A stretch of DNA of 64,000 nt from the NCBI RefSeq assembly GCF_004681125.1, contig NZ_SIHO01000002.1, forward strand, positions 846,563-910,562. The letters run 5' to 3'. Of the stretch, positions 7,918 to 17,140 are shown piece after piece. This DNA is from Glacieibacterium arshaanense (GTDB lineage Bacteria > Pseudomonadota > Alphaproteobacteria > Sphingomonadales > Sphingomonadaceae). A model generated the notes under the pieces. The model did not search any database and had not been told where the DNA came from. It saw only the letters and a program-made list of their open reading frames with translations. The translations under genes and the position numbers were made by a program. Each line of letters starts with the position of its first letter. Position 1 is the first letter of the stretch.

Positions 7918-9081
7918 TTACGCGATCGTGCGTTCGAAAATCCGGTAGGTCTTGGTGATATGGCTGTCGATGGCGTGGGCGATCGACTGCATCGGGCCAT
8001 TGTCATCGAGGATCCAGCCGATTTCGCCGACCTTGCCGTCATAGGTTTCGGTGCCCGAGCGCCGGATATATTCGATCAGCATGAACGCCAGCATCGATGC
8101 GGTGCGCGAGCCCTGCAGCGATTTGCGTACCCCCATCAGTGGCACGCGCAGCCGCCGTGTCTTGGGATTGTGCAGCCGCCATAGCAGCTTTGCCCAGCCG
8201 AACGGGAACAGGCTGCCGCCGAGGTCGCGGGTGAATTCGTTGAGGTCGGGCAGCGCGATCATGAACGCCACCGGCACGCCGTCGTAGCTGGCGATGCGGA
8301 TGAGGTCTTCATAGACCAGCGGCTTGAGCTTTTTGCCGACATGCGCGACTTCGAGCGGGGTCAGCGGTACGAAGCCCCAGTTCCCCGTCCAGGCGTCGTT
8401 GAGAATGTCGAGGATCAGCGCGGCTTCTTCGGCAAAGCGCGACTTGTCGACCTTGCGGACGCTGATGCGCTTGTTCTTTTCGCCCGACGACACGATGCGC
8501 TGGACGATGTCGGGGAAGCTGCGCGTGACGTCGAGCTCATAGGTGTAGAGGTCCTTGACCCCGACATAGCCGCAGCCTTCGATCAGCGTTTTGTAATAGG
8601 GCAGGTGGTGGCCCATCATCACCGTCGGCGGCTTATCGAAGCCATCGACCAGCAGGCCGGGTTCGTCCCAGATCGAGATGCTGTACGGACCTTGCGCGCG
8701 CTGCATGCCTTCGGACCGCAACCAGGCTTCGGCGGTGTCGATCAACGCCTTGGCGACAGCGGCGTCATCGATGCATTCGAACATGCCGAAATGGCCGAGC
8801 GCCGGGTCGATGTGTTCGAGCACCAGCGTGTCGACCTGCGCCGAGATGCGGCCGACGGCTTCACCGCCGCGCCATGCCAGCCAGAACTTGGCACGGCCGT
8901 GTTCGAACCATGGATTGCTGCGGATGTCGCCGATCAGCGCCGCGATGTCCGACTTGAGCGGCGGCACGAAGTTCGGGTCATTGGCGTACAGCGTGTAGAC
9001 CAGATCGATGAACGCCTTGCGGTCGGCGGGGCTGGTGACTTCACGGATCACCAGCCCGGAGGCAGCCTTGGGATCGGTCAC
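7918..9081 (-). CDS. GNAT-like N-acyltransferase family protein
   Basis: A 387-residue cytoplasmic protein with a GNAT-like acyltransferase fold. Visible blocks include VIREVTSPADRKAFIDL at the N-terminus, RISAQVD near residue 80, GPYSISIWDEPGLLVDG near 135 and a C-terminal part with a variable-length GNAT-like domain. No substrate can be assigned. The GTG start at 9081 overlaps the TGA stop of the upstream hydroxylase gene as GTGA, implying translational coupling. That pairing with a fatty acid hydroxylase suggests acylation of a lipid head group or amine, but this is inference. An in-frame upstream extension to 9174 lies entirely inside the hydroxylase gene and is rejected. Confidence 0.7.
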   Translation of the reverse strand: MTDPKAASGLVIREVTSPADRKAFIDLVYTLYANDPNFVPPLKSDIAALIGDIRSNPWFEHGRAKFWLAWRGGEAVGRISAQVDTLVLEHIDPALGHFGMFECIDDAAVAKALIDTAEAWLRSEGMQRAQGPYSISIWDEPGLLVDGFDKPPTVMMGHHLPYYKTLIEGCGYVGVKDLYTYELDVTRSFPDIVQRIVSSGEKNKRISVRKVDKSRFAEEAALILDILNDAWTGNWGFVPLTPLEVAHVGKKLKPLVYEDLIRIASYDGVPVAFMIALPDLNEFTRDLGGSLFPFGWAKLLWRLHNPKTRRLRVPLMGVRKSLQGSRTASMLAFMLIEYIRRSGTETYDGKVGEIGWILDDNGPMQSIAHAIDSHITKTYRIFERTIA

Positions 9082-9878
9082 GCGGCGCGTTCGGTGTCGG
9101 CGTTGGCGGCCGCCTGCGCGCGCTGGCGCGGGTGGCTGTTCTGGATGACGCCGCCCGACAGCTTCGCGACCCATGGGTAAACCTTGGCGACTTCCTCGGT
9201 ATAGCCGAGGTTGAACACCGTCGGGCTTTTTGCCTTGCGGTCGGCGCGGTCGTACAGCGTGCCGAACAGCCGGTCGGGCACGAAGTTGGTGATGCCGAAA
9301 TTGCCGTCTTCATCGTGGAAATGGTGCGCCATGTGACGCATCTTCATCTCCGCCAGCCACTTCGCCTTGGGCTTGATGTTGAGGTGTTCGATGCAGTGGC
9401 AGAATTCGTAGAAGCACGTCGCCAGCAGGCCGGCCGCCGTGGCAATCGCCGCGCCGCCGATTCCACCGATCAGGTAGCCGACGGGTGCCGTGGCGATGAC
9501 GATCGTCGGCAGCGTCGTGTAGAGCGCGCCGAACAGCACTTCGAGGTGGTTCGGATCCTGATGATGGTCATAGTGGATGCGCTTCCACGCCGGCGACAGC
9601 AGCGGGTAACGCCACATCCAGCGGCCGTGCAGGACCCAGCGGTGCAGCACGTACCAGGCGAACGGATAGACGACGACCGCAAACGCGGCTGCGACAAAGC
9701 CGCGCACCAGCGTCGTCGGGTTGGCCCAGGCGATGTACGCGCACACGGCGGTCAGCACCAGATAAGCCTGAATGGCGTAGTATTGGAAATAGGCAACGAC
9801 CAGCTCGCGCAGGCTCATCTTGTCGAGGAAGTGTGAGCGATTCCAGATACCGGGCTTTGGCAAAACTCCAGCCTTCAC
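9078..9878 (-). CDS. Sterol desaturase/fatty acid hydroxylase family protein
   Basis: An integral membrane di-iron oxygenase of 266 residues that would hydroxylate or desaturate a lipid chain. The histidine clusters of the superfamily are present: HRWVLHGR near residue 80, HYDHHQ near 102, the region around HCIEHLN near 165 and HMAHHFHDED near 185. About four hydrophobic segments lie between them. The GTG start at 9878 is preceded by GGAG; an ATG at 9902 is the alternative. It is translationally coupled to the acyltransferase that follows. Sphingomonads carry 2-hydroxy fatty acids on sphingolipids, so that substrate is one possibility, unproven here. Confidence 0.8.
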   Translation of the reverse strand: MKAGVLPKPGIWNRSHFLDKMSLRELVVAYFQYYAIQAYLVLTAVCAYIAWANPTTLVRGFVAAAFAVVVYPFAWYVLHRWVLHGRWMWRYPLLSPAWKRIHYDHHQDPNHLEVLFGALYTTLPTIVIATAPVGYLIGGIGGAAIATAAGLLATCFYEFCHCIEHLNIKPKAKWLAEMKMRHMAHHFHDEDGNFGITNFVPDRLFGTLYDRADRKAKSPTVFNLGYTEEVAKVYPWVAKLSGGVIQNSHPRQRAQAAANADTERAA

Positions 9879-9958
9879 CGTAACTTCTCCTTTGTGGCGC
9901 ACATCGCCTTAGGCTGATGTTGATAGCGCGCCAATGCGGCGGATTTTGGACGGCGTGC

Positions 9959-11050
9959 CTATTCCTCGGTGCGGAAAAGCACGGCCTCGCCGATCAGGAA
10001 GAACAGCAGGAACGGCGCCCAGGCGGCGAGCAGCGGCGGGATGTTGCCGAAGCTGCCCATCGCCATCAGGAAGTTGTCGGCGACGAAGAAGGTGAAGCCC
10101 AGCGCCAGCCCGATGACGGCGCGGAAGAACAAATGCCCCGACCGCGCCAGCCCGAAGGCGGCGACGGCGCCAAGCAGCGGCATCAGCACCGCCGACAGCG
10201 GTCCCGAAATCTTGTGGTTGGCCTTGGCGATCAGCTGGTCGACGGACTTGCCGGCGTCGCGCTGTTCGCGAATGTCGCCGAGCAGCTTCCAGAACGGCAC
10301 GAAGTCGGCGTTGACCGACACGGTAGTGAATTGCGCCGGGATGACCGTGCTTTTGATGTCGAGCACTTCGCTGGCGGTTTCGACACCGCGGTTGACATCG
10401 AAGGCGCGCACGCCGGTCAGTCGCCAGCCGCCGCTGACCGGCCGTGCCGCGGTCGCGCGGATAACGCGCTGCAGCCGGTTGCCCGACCGGTCATAGATGG
10501 TGACGTTTCGGAGTTGTGTCGCCGCACCGGTACCGGTCACGGTTTCTGCGTTGAAAAGGTCATCGCCGCCGCGCACCCAGCTGTTGGTGACGGTCTTGGG
10601 GCCGGACGGCAGCTTTTTGTAATCGCTGCCCTTCCACACATCGAGCGTCGCATTGGCCCTGACCAGCACGGTTTCGTTGAAGGCGAAGTTGAGCACCGCA
10701 ATGCCGAGCGCGGCAAAAATCAGCGGCGCCAGAATCTGGTGCGCCGAAATGCCGGCGGATTTGAAGATCACCACCTCGCTATTCTGGTTGAGCGTGGCGA
10801 GCGTGACCAACGTGCCAAGCAGCACCGAAAACGGCAGGAACAGCGCGGCAATCTGCGGCGCGCGCAGCGACACATAGTACCAAAGCTGCGCCTCCGAATT
10901 GCCCGCCGCCAAGATGTTCGACGATTCGCCGAGCAGGTCGAGCGTCTGCAGGATGACCACCAGCGCGGCGAGGAAAGCAAACGTCCGCACCAGGAACATC
11001 TTGGCGGTATAGGCGGCGATGGTGCGCGACGGGAAAATTCTGCCGGCCAT
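9959..11050 (-). CDS. lptG: LPS export ABC transporter permease LptG
   Basis: An inner-membrane permease of the LptB2FG complex that extracts lipopolysaccharide, or another glycolipid, from the inner membrane. The 363-residue protein has the YjgP/YjgQ layout: N-terminal membrane segments, a periplasmic beta-jellyroll domain (about 130-260) and C-terminal membrane segments. The ATG at 11050 is preceded by a G-rich ribosome binding site six bases away. It follows lptF by 18 bases in the same operon. If the organism makes glycosphingolipids, whether its Lpt cargo is LPS, glycosphingolipid or both is an open question. Confidence 0.85.
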   Translation of the reverse strand: MAGRIFPSRTIAAYTAKMFLVRTFAFLAALVVILQTLDLLGESSNILAAGNSEAQLWYYVSLRAPQIAALFLPFSVLLGTLVTLATLNQNSEVVIFKSAGISAHQILAPLIFAALGIAVLNFAFNETVLVRANATLDVWKGSDYKKLPSGPKTVTNSWVRGGDDLFNAETVTGTGAATQLRNVTIYDRSGNRLQRVIRATAARPVSGGWRLTGVRAFDVNRGVETASEVLDIKSTVIPAQFTTVSVNADFVPFWKLLGDIREQRDAGKSVDQLIAKANHKISGPLSAVLMPLLGAVAAFGLARSGHLFFRAVIGLALGFTFFVADNFLMAMGSFGNIPPLLAAWAPFLLFFLIGEAVLFRTEE

Positions 11051-11068
11051 GGTCAACCCCCCGCCACT

Positions 11069-12289
11069 TTAACCCGCCGTCCGCACATCGTCACGCCATG
11101 GCTGCGCGCGGCGCACCAGCTTGACAAACAGCCCCGAAAGCTTGGCGAAGCCCTTGTCGAGCCATGCAATCGGCTGGCCGCCGGGCTTGTAGGCGATGAT
11201 GTAGTACATCCACATCGACAGCATGACGAAGCCGGTGAAGGGTATCCACTGCGCCAGCACCGGATCGACGCGGCCGATGGCGCCCATGCGTTCGCCATAT
11301 TCGGACATCTTATGATAGGTCACCAAGATGATGATGCTCAGAAATACCCCGAGCGCCGATGTCGAGCGCTTGGGCGGCACCGCCAGCGCCACCGCGAGGA
11401 ACGGCAGGATGAACATCACCACGCACTGCACGATGCGCCGGTGCAGCGTCGCCTTGGCGGCGTAGCGGTCAAGCGACGGCGTGTCGGCGGCGCGGCTGAC
11501 GCGCACCAGTTCGGGCAAGGTCATTTCGAGCCGCTTGTCGCCGCGGGTGCGGAACACCCCCATGCGCGGCAGATTGACCGGCAGGTCATGCTGGTCGAAC
11601 GACAATACCCGCGGCACGGCGGTCGGGTTGACGTTGTGGACCAGCGTGCCGTGTTTGAGGCGTAGCAGGATGACATCGGGGTCGTCGGTCGACAGGAACA
11701 TGCCGCTGTCGGCGGTGACCGCCACGGTCTGTCCGTCCTTGCCGACGGCGCGGACGAACAGCCCGCGCAAGTCGGCGCCGTGGTTGAAGCTTTCCTCGAC
11801 GCGCAGCGTGATGCCCTTGCCGAGCTTGGCGAACTCGCCGACTTTGATCGACGCCCCGAGCGCGCCCGAGCGCAGTTCGAAGCGCAGCCCTTCATAGGCG
11901 TAGCGCGATGTCGGCTGCAGGAACCCGACAATGCCGAAATTGATGACGGCGAACAGCAGCGCGAACAGCATCGGCACGCGCAGCAGGCGGTTGTACGAAA
12001 TACCCACCGCGCGCAGCGCGTCGAGTTCGCTCGAGGCCGCCAGCCCGCGAAACGCCAGCAAGATGCCCAGCATGACGCCGATCGGGATGCCCAGCGACAG
12101 ATACTCGGGCAGCAGATTGCCGAGCATCCGCCACACGACGCTGACCGGGCCGCCTTCGTTCATCACGAAGTCGAACAGTCGCAGCATCCGGTCGAGCAAC
12201 AGCAGCATCGCCGCGATCGTCAACGTCGACAGCAGCGGCAACGCGATCAGCCGCGCCAGATATCGGTCAACACGGGTGAGAAGGGGCAA
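11069..12289 (-). CDS. lptF: LPS export ABC transporter permease LptF
   Basis: The partner permease of LptG, 406 residues, with the same order of membrane, periplasmic jellyroll (about 135-270) and membrane segments. The conserved ELDALRAVGIS coupling segment near residue 90, which contacts the LptB ATPase in this family, is intact. The likely start is a TTG at 12289, preceded by AGGA eight bases upstream; no in-frame ATG offers a better site. lptB and lptC are not in the window. Confidence 0.85.
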   Translation of the reverse strand: MPLLTRVDRYLARLIALPLLSTLTIAAMLLLLDRMLRLFDFVMNEGGPVSVVWRMLGNLLPEYLSLGIPIGVMLGILLAFRGLAASSELDALRAVGISYNRLLRVPMLFALLFAVINFGIVGFLQPTSRYAYEGLRFELRSGALGASIKVGEFAKLGKGITLRVEESFNHGADLRGLFVRAVGKDGQTVAVTADSGMFLSTDDPDVILLRLKHGTLVHNVNPTAVPRVLSFDQHDLPVNLPRMGVFRTRGDKRLEMTLPELVRVSRAADTPSLDRYAAKATLHRRIVQCVVMFILPFLAVALAVPPKRSTSALGVFLSIIILVTYHKMSEYGERMGAIGRVDPVLAQWIPFTGFVMLSMWMYYIIAYKPGGQPIAWLDKGFAKLSGLFVKLVRRAQPWRDDVRTAG

Positions 12290-12368
12290 GCGATGTTCCT
12301 GCGGCGGTGTGCGGCCTGCCTAGCCTAGCAGGCGAGGGCGCGCAAAGCATGGATTATTGTCAAACGGT

Positions 12369-13067
12369 TTAGCCATCCAGCAGCGCCTGAAGCTGCGGCG
12401 CGTCGCGCACGGTCAGCGTCCGGTAGCCGATTTCGATCAACCCATGGGCGGCAAGGCCGCGCAGCACGGTACTCGCGGTCTGGCGCGACATGTTGGCCAT
12501 CGCGGCAAGCTCGTCCTGACCTATGTCGATTTGCGGCCGCGGCACATCGCCGACGCGGTGCCCGGTTTCGCGCAGCAGCACGGCAATGCAGCGTCGCCGG
12601 GTATCGGGGATCAGCAAATCGCTGGTCGTTTGCGCCGCGAGGCTGAAATGTTCGAGCGCCTGCATCGCCAGCAGCTGCCACCATTCGGGATGCGCCGCCA
12701 GCAACGCATCGAGCGCCGGCTGCGGCACGACCGCTGCCAGACAATCGCTGCGCGTGGCGATGCTGACCGCGCGCGGCGCATGTGAAACCACCGGCAGGAT
12801 TCCGAACCAATAGGGCGCGCGTCCGATATGCACGACCGGCAGATCGGCCGGGCCGGTCGCCGGCGTGACGTCGACGCTGCCCTGGCCGATGCCGTACATG
12901 CCGCCTTCGCGGTCACCGCCATGCGTCAGTGCCGCGCCGGCCTCGATATGGTGCCAGATACTGCGTTCGAGGATCGCATCCTGAAACGCCGCCGGCGTGC
13001 GACTCAGCCAGCCGCCCGCTCGCAGCACCGCCGACGCTTCGGCAATATCAGCCGCCGAAATCTTCAT
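12369..13067 (-). CDS. Crp/Fnr family transcriptional regulator
   Basis: A 232-residue regulator with an N-terminal cyclic-nucleotide-binding-like domain (about 20-130) and a C-terminal winged helix. The recognition-helix region reads MANMSRQTASTVLRGLAAHG, typical of the Crp family. No N-terminal cysteine cluster is present, so it is not an Fe-S Fnr sensor. It is divergent from the DUF3604 lipoprotein gene across a 100-bp gap holding a probable promoter and a TTGAC...GTCAA inverted repeat, making that gene a candidate target. Confidence 0.82.
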   Translation of the reverse strand: MKISAADIAEASAVLRAGGWLSRTPAAFQDAILERSIWHHIEAGAALTHGGDREGGMYGIGQGSVDVTPATGPADLPVVHIGRAPYWFGILPVVSHAPRAVSIATRSDCLAAVVPQPALDALLAAHPEWWQLLAMQALEHFSLAAQTTSDLLIPDTRRRCIAVLLRETGHRVGDVPRPQIDIGQDELAAMANMSRQTASTVLRGLAAHGLIEIGYRTLTVRDAPQLQALLDG

Positions 13068-13104
13068 GTGCAGCGTTCTACGCCGTTTCTGGTTTGTAAG
13101 ATAT

Positions 13105-13134
13105 TTGACAATCTGCGCTGCCGGTCAATGTTAT
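13105..13134 (+). promoter_or_regulatory. Putative promoter of the DUF3604 gene
   Basis: TTGACA at 13105-13110 is an exact -35 hexamer. A TGTTAT at 13129-13134 could be the -10 element with an 18-base spacer. TTGAC and GTCAA (13124-13128) also form an inverted repeat with a long 14-base spacer, which is not a standard Crp/Fnr site. It lies in the gap between the divergent Crp-family and DUF3604 genes. Confidence 0.4.
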
Positions 13135-13167
13135 TCTGCCCCCGTGACGGAGCCATGGGGTAGGACA

Positions 13168-15051
13168 ATGACAATCAAATTCGTGGGTGCAATTCTGGCC
13201 GGTGCCAGCCTGGTGGCGCTCGCCGGCTGCGACAAGAAGCCGGGCGAGGCGACGACGTCGACCGCCACGGCGACCACCAGTAGCGCGACGGCGACCGCAG
13301 CCGCCTATCCCGAACATGCCTATTTCGGCGACACGCATGTCCACACCGGCTGGTCGGCGGATGCCGGCATGGACGGCGCGGTCACCTCGCCCGAAGACGC
13401 GTTTCGCTTCGCGCGCGGCGACACCGTCAAGTCGAACACCGGGCAGGACGCCAAGCTGGCGCGGCCGCTCGACTGGATGGTGATCACCGACCATTCCGAC
13501 GGCATGGGTACGATCAACGAGATCGCCGCCGGCAATCCCAAGATGATTTCCGACCCGTTCCTCAAGCGCATGTACGAGGCGATGAAGAGTGGTGACGAAG
13601 CGCAGGCGAGCAAGGTCGTGCTTGAGCTCATCAACCTGCAATCGACCGGCAAGCTGCCCAAGCAGGTGATGGACCCCGAGTGGATGGTCTCGGCCTGGAA
13701 CAAGACCATCGCTATTGCCGACAAATACAATGACCCCGGCAAGTTCACCGCGCTGATCGGCTATGAATGGACGGTCAACGCCGGCGGCGGCGACAATCTG
13801 CACCGCAACATCATCTACCGCGATGACGCCACCTACGCAGGGCAAATGCTGCCGCTGACCACCTTCCAGACGCAGGATCCCGAAAAGCTGTGGGAATGGA
13901 TGGCGAAGTACGAGGGCAAGACCGGCGGCAAGGTCATCGCCATCCCGCACAACGGCAATCTGTCGAACGGCCGGATGTATGAGGAAACCACCTTCACCGG
14001 CGGCCCGATGACCAAGGCCTATGCCGAGGCGCGGCAGAAGTGGGAGCCGCTGATGGAAGTCACCCAGATCAAGGGCCAGAGCGAAAGCCACCCGAGCCTC
14101 AGCCCCAACGACGAATTCGCCGCCTGGGACCTGTGGGACAAGGTCAACCTCAACGGCGTGCCCAAGAAGCCCGGCATGATCCGCACCGAATATTGGCGCG
14201 AAGGTCTGAAGAGCGGCATGCGGCTTGAAAGCAGCCTCGGCGCCAATCCGTTCAAATATGGCGCCAATGGCGCGACCGACACGCATACCGGGCTGGCGAC
14301 CGCCGACGACAATAACTTCTGGGGCAAGTTCAAGACCGTCGAGCCCGGGCCCGACCGCTGGAACCGCGTGGTGACGCGGCCTTACCGCGGCTGGGAGCAG
14401 GCGGCGGCGGGCTATACCGGCGTCTGGGCGACCGCCAACACGCGTGCGGCGCTGTGGGACGCGATGGCGCGCAAGGAGACCTTTGCGACAACCGGCCCGC
14501 GCATGACGGTGCGCTTCTTCGGCGGTTATGATTTCGCTGATGCCGATGCGGGCGCCGGGCTGGTCAAGGCCGGCTACACCAAGGGCGTGCCGATGGGCGG
14601 CGATTTGAAGCCGGCACCGGCGGGTGCCGCGCCGAGCTTCCTGATTGCGGCGATGAAGGACCCCGATGGCGCCAATCTCGACCGCGTCCAGGTGGTCAAG
14701 GGTTGGCTCGGTGCCGACGGCAAGACCCACGAACAGGTCTATGACGTCAAATGGGCCGGTGACCGCAAGCCGGGACCGAACGGCAAGCTGCCGCCGGTCG
14801 GCAACACCGTCGACCTGAAGACCGCGACCTATGCCAACAGCATCGGTGCGGCGGAACTGGTGGCGCGCTGGACCGACCCGGCGTTCGATCCGAAGCTCAA
14901 GGCGTTCTATTACGTCCGCGTGCTCGAAATACCGACGCCGCGCTGGACCGCCTATGACGTGGTGCGCTTCAAGGCGAAAATGTCGCCCGAGGTGACGATG
15001 ATCCAGCAGGAACGCGCGCTGACGTCGCCGATCTGGTATGATCCCGCCTAG
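13168..15051 (+). CDS. DUF3604 domain lipoprotein
   Basis: A 627-residue lipoprotein: the signal peptide ends in the lipobox ALAGC with Cys21, followed by a Thr/Ala-rich linker. The rest is DUF3604, a large metal-dependent PHP-like domain. Near residue 54 is YFGDTHVHTGWSADAG and near 107 WMVITDHSDGMG, the His/Asp clusters expected at a metal site. The catalytic role of the family is not settled; hydrolysis is suspected from the fold. The ATG at 13168 has GGGGTAGGA upstream. It is convergent with the M13 peptidase gene, with only six bases between the stops. Confidence 0.83.
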   Translation: MTIKFVGAILAGASLVALAGCDKKPGEATTSTATATTSSATATAAAYPEHAYFGDTHVHTGWSADAGMDGAVTSPEDAFRFARGDTVKSNTGQDAKLARPLDWMVITDHSDGMGTINEIAAGNPKMISDPFLKRMYEAMKSGDEAQASKVVLELINLQSTGKLPKQVMDPEWMVSAWNKTIAIADKYNDPGKFTALIGYEWTVNAGGGDNLHRNIIYRDDATYAGQMLPLTTFQTQDPEKLWEWMAKYEGKTGGKVIAIPHNGNLSNGRMYEETTFTGGPMTKAYAEARQKWEPLMEVTQIKGQSESHPSLSPNDEFAAWDLWDKVNLNGVPKKPGMIRTEYWREGLKSGMRLESSLGANPFKYGANGATDTHTGLATADDNNFWGKFKTVEPGPDRWNRVVTRPYRGWEQAAAGYTGVWATANTRAALWDAMARKETFATTGPRMTVRFFGGYDFADADAGAGLVKAGYTKGVPMGGDLKPAPAGAAPSFLIAAMKDPDGANLDRVQVVKGWLGADGKTHEQVYDVKWAGDRKPGPNGKLPPVGNTVDLKTATYANSIGAAELVARWTDPAFDPKLKAFYYVRVLEIPTPRWTAYDVVRFKAKMSPEVTMIQQERALTSPIWYDPA

Positions 15052-15057
15052 CTGGGG

Positions 15058-17100
15058 CTACCAGATTTTCACGCGCTGGTCGGGCGGCAGGTAGAGCTTG
15101 TCGCCCGGCTTGACCTTGAAGGCGTCGTACCAGGCATCGACATTGCGAACGATGCCGTTGACGCGGAACTCGCCGGCGCTGTGGTTGTCCGACAGCGTGC
15201 GGCGGCGTTCCTCGGCTTCGGCGGTGATGTTGCGCCACAGCTGCGCCCACGACATGAAGAAGCGTTGGTCGCCAGTAAAGCCGTCGATGACGGGCGCCTT
15301 GCCGCCCTGCTTGTCGGTGACATATTGGCTGTAGGCGGCATAGGCGACGCTGAGCCCACCGAGATCGCCGATGTTTTCGCCAAGGTTCTGTTTGCCGTTG
15401 ATGTGGACGCCGGGAACCGGCTCGAACTGGTCGAACTGCGCGGCCAGCCCGGCGGTGCGCTTTTCGAATTCGGCGCGGGCGGCGGGGGTCCACCAGTTGC
15501 GGATCTTGCCGTCGCCGTCGGAGCGGCTGCCCTGATCGTCGAACGCATGGCCGATTTCATGGCCGATGACCGCAGCAATCGCGCCGAAATTGACCGCCGG
15601 ATCGGCATTGGCATCGAAGAATGGCGCCTGCAGGATGCCGGCCGGGAAGGTGATCGAATTGAGCGACTGGGCATAGCCTGCGTTGATTTCCTGCGGGCTG
15701 TACGGGAATTCCCAGTCACGCGTGCCGTCGGCGAGACGCTGCAGGCTGTCGGCGCGCGCCCAGTCCATCATGCGGCGCTCGTTGCCGACCAGATCGTCGG
15801 GGCTGATGCGCACGCTCGAGCGGTCGTGCCAGCGGTCGGGATAGCCGATGTGGCTGACGATCTTGTCGAGCTTGGCGACGGCCTCGGCGCGCGTCGGCGC
15901 ATCCATCCACGGGTTCTTGGTGATGCGGTCGCGGTAGGTGGCGCGCAGATAGCCGACCATTTCATCGACTTGTGCGCGGTCGGCCGCGCCGAAGAACTCG
16001 CGGACATAGATGCGGCCGAGCTCTTCGCCAAAGGCGGCGTTGACCGCGGCTACGTCTTCGAGTTCGCGGGCGCGGCGCGCCGGTACGTCGGACAGCGTCT
16101 TGCTGTGGAAGTCGAAATGCGCCTGCACCCACGGCTCCGACAGCGACGGCGCCCAGCCGTCGAGCGCGCGGAACAGCATATAGGACTGGAGATCGGCGAC
16201 AGAGGTGTCGGCAAACAGCTTGGCGGTGTCGCGCACCGAGGTGTCGGTGAGCACCTTGATCTGCGGTTGCTTGTCGAGCTGCATCGCGGTCAGGAATACG
16301 TCCCACGGGAAGCCCGGCGCATAGGACTTGAGCTCGGTGGGTGTCATCACATGGTTCATGCGCACGACATCGCGGCGCTCGCTGGTGCTCCACTGCCGTT
16401 TGGCGATTTCGGTTTCAAGCGCCAGCACGCTGGCGGCGCGGGCATCGGCTTCGGCAATGCCGGCACGCCGGAAGCTCGAAGCGATATAGTCCTGCAACGC
16501 CTTGCGGTAGCCGATATAGGGCTCGGTTTGCGTTAGATAATAGTCGCGCGAGGGCATCGTCAGGCCGCCGGCGGCGACCCCGGCGATCTGGTGGCGCGGA
16601 TCGTTCGAATTGGTGATGACGCCGCCGCCAATCATGCCATCCATCCACGGCAAGGCCATGACGCGGGCCAATGCGGCATGGTCCTTGGCGGCGGTGATGG
16701 TTGCCAGATCGCCGGCGATCGGCGTCAGCCCGAGCGCGTTGCGCTTCGTCATGTCGGCGTGCGACCGGTAGAAATCGGCAATCTGTTGCTCGGGGGTGCC
16801 GGGCGCGGCATTGCCGTCGCGCGATTGCTTGATGATGCCGCCGACGCGCTGTTCGGTCGACAGATAGACTTCGGTGGCGGCATCGATTGCGGCGAGCCCC
16901 TGCGGGATCTTGGCGGTCGCCAGCCACCCGGCGTTGACATAGCGGTAGAAGTCATCGCCGGGTTTGACGGTTTTCGACAGTCCCTTGGTATCGAGCCCCC
17001 AGTCGCCGATGGCGGCCTTTGGTGCGGCGGTGGTCGCCGCATGGGCGGGGGCCATGGCCAGAAGCAAAGCTGCCGCGCTGCCAAGTAGAAGGGATTTCAT
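15058..17100 (-). CDS. M13 family zinc metallopeptidase (neprilysin/PepO-like)
   Basis: A 680-residue secreted endopeptidase. A signal peptide covers about residues 1-20 (MKSLLLGSAAALLLAM...AHA), followed by the large M13 N-terminal domain with DDFYRYVNAGW near residue 45. The C-terminal gluzincin domain has HEIGH near residue 514, the downstream ENIGDLGG zinc/Glu motif, and NAGYAQSLNSITFPAGILQ in place of the usual NAYY block. Residues 514-518 and the ENIGD Glu are intact, so it should be active. The ATG at 17100 has a GGGGG tract at suitable distance; an ATG two codons earlier is also possible. Confidence 0.88.
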   Translation of the reverse strand: MKSLLLGSAAALLLAMAPAHAATTAAPKAAIGDWGLDTKGLSKTVKPGDDFYRYVNAGWLATAKIPQGLAAIDAATEVYLSTEQRVGGIIKQSRDGNAAPGTPEQQIADFYRSHADMTKRNALGLTPIAGDLATITAAKDHAALARVMALPWMDGMIGGGVITNSNDPRHQIAGVAAGGLTMPSRDYYLTQTEPYIGYRKALQDYIASSFRRAGIAEADARAASVLALETEIAKRQWSTSERRDVVRMNHVMTPTELKSYAPGFPWDVFLTAMQLDKQPQIKVLTDTSVRDTAKLFADTSVADLQSYMLFRALDGWAPSLSEPWVQAHFDFHSKTLSDVPARRARELEDVAAVNAAFGEELGRIYVREFFGAADRAQVDEMVGYLRATYRDRITKNPWMDAPTRAEAVAKLDKIVSHIGYPDRWHDRSSVRISPDDLVGNERRMMDWARADSLQRLADGTRDWEFPYSPQEINAGYAQSLNSITFPAGILQAPFFDANADPAVNFGAIAAVIGHEIGHAFDDQGSRSDGDGKIRNWWTPAARAEFEKRTAGLAAQFDQFEPVPGVHINGKQNLGENIGDLGGLSVAYAAYSQYVTDKQGGKAPVIDGFTGDQRFFMSWAQLWRNITAEAEERRRTLSDNHSAGEFRVNGIVRNVDAWYDAFKVKPGDKLYLPPDQRVKIW

Positions 17101-17140
17101 GGCCATGGCCCCCAATTCGGGAAAGTTGACGTCGGGTTGA

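Noticed and set aside
13105-13128. TTGAC-N14-GTCAA as a Crp/Fnr binding site
   Set aside because: Known Crp/Fnr sites have 4-6 base spacers; a 14-base spacer does not fit, so it is noted only with the promoter.
13078-14730. 550-residue minus-strand frame antisense to the DUF3604 gene
   Set aside because: Long antisense frames are expected in GC-rich genes; composition is Arg/Gly/Ala-rich with no domain, while the sense protein has lipobox and metal motifs.
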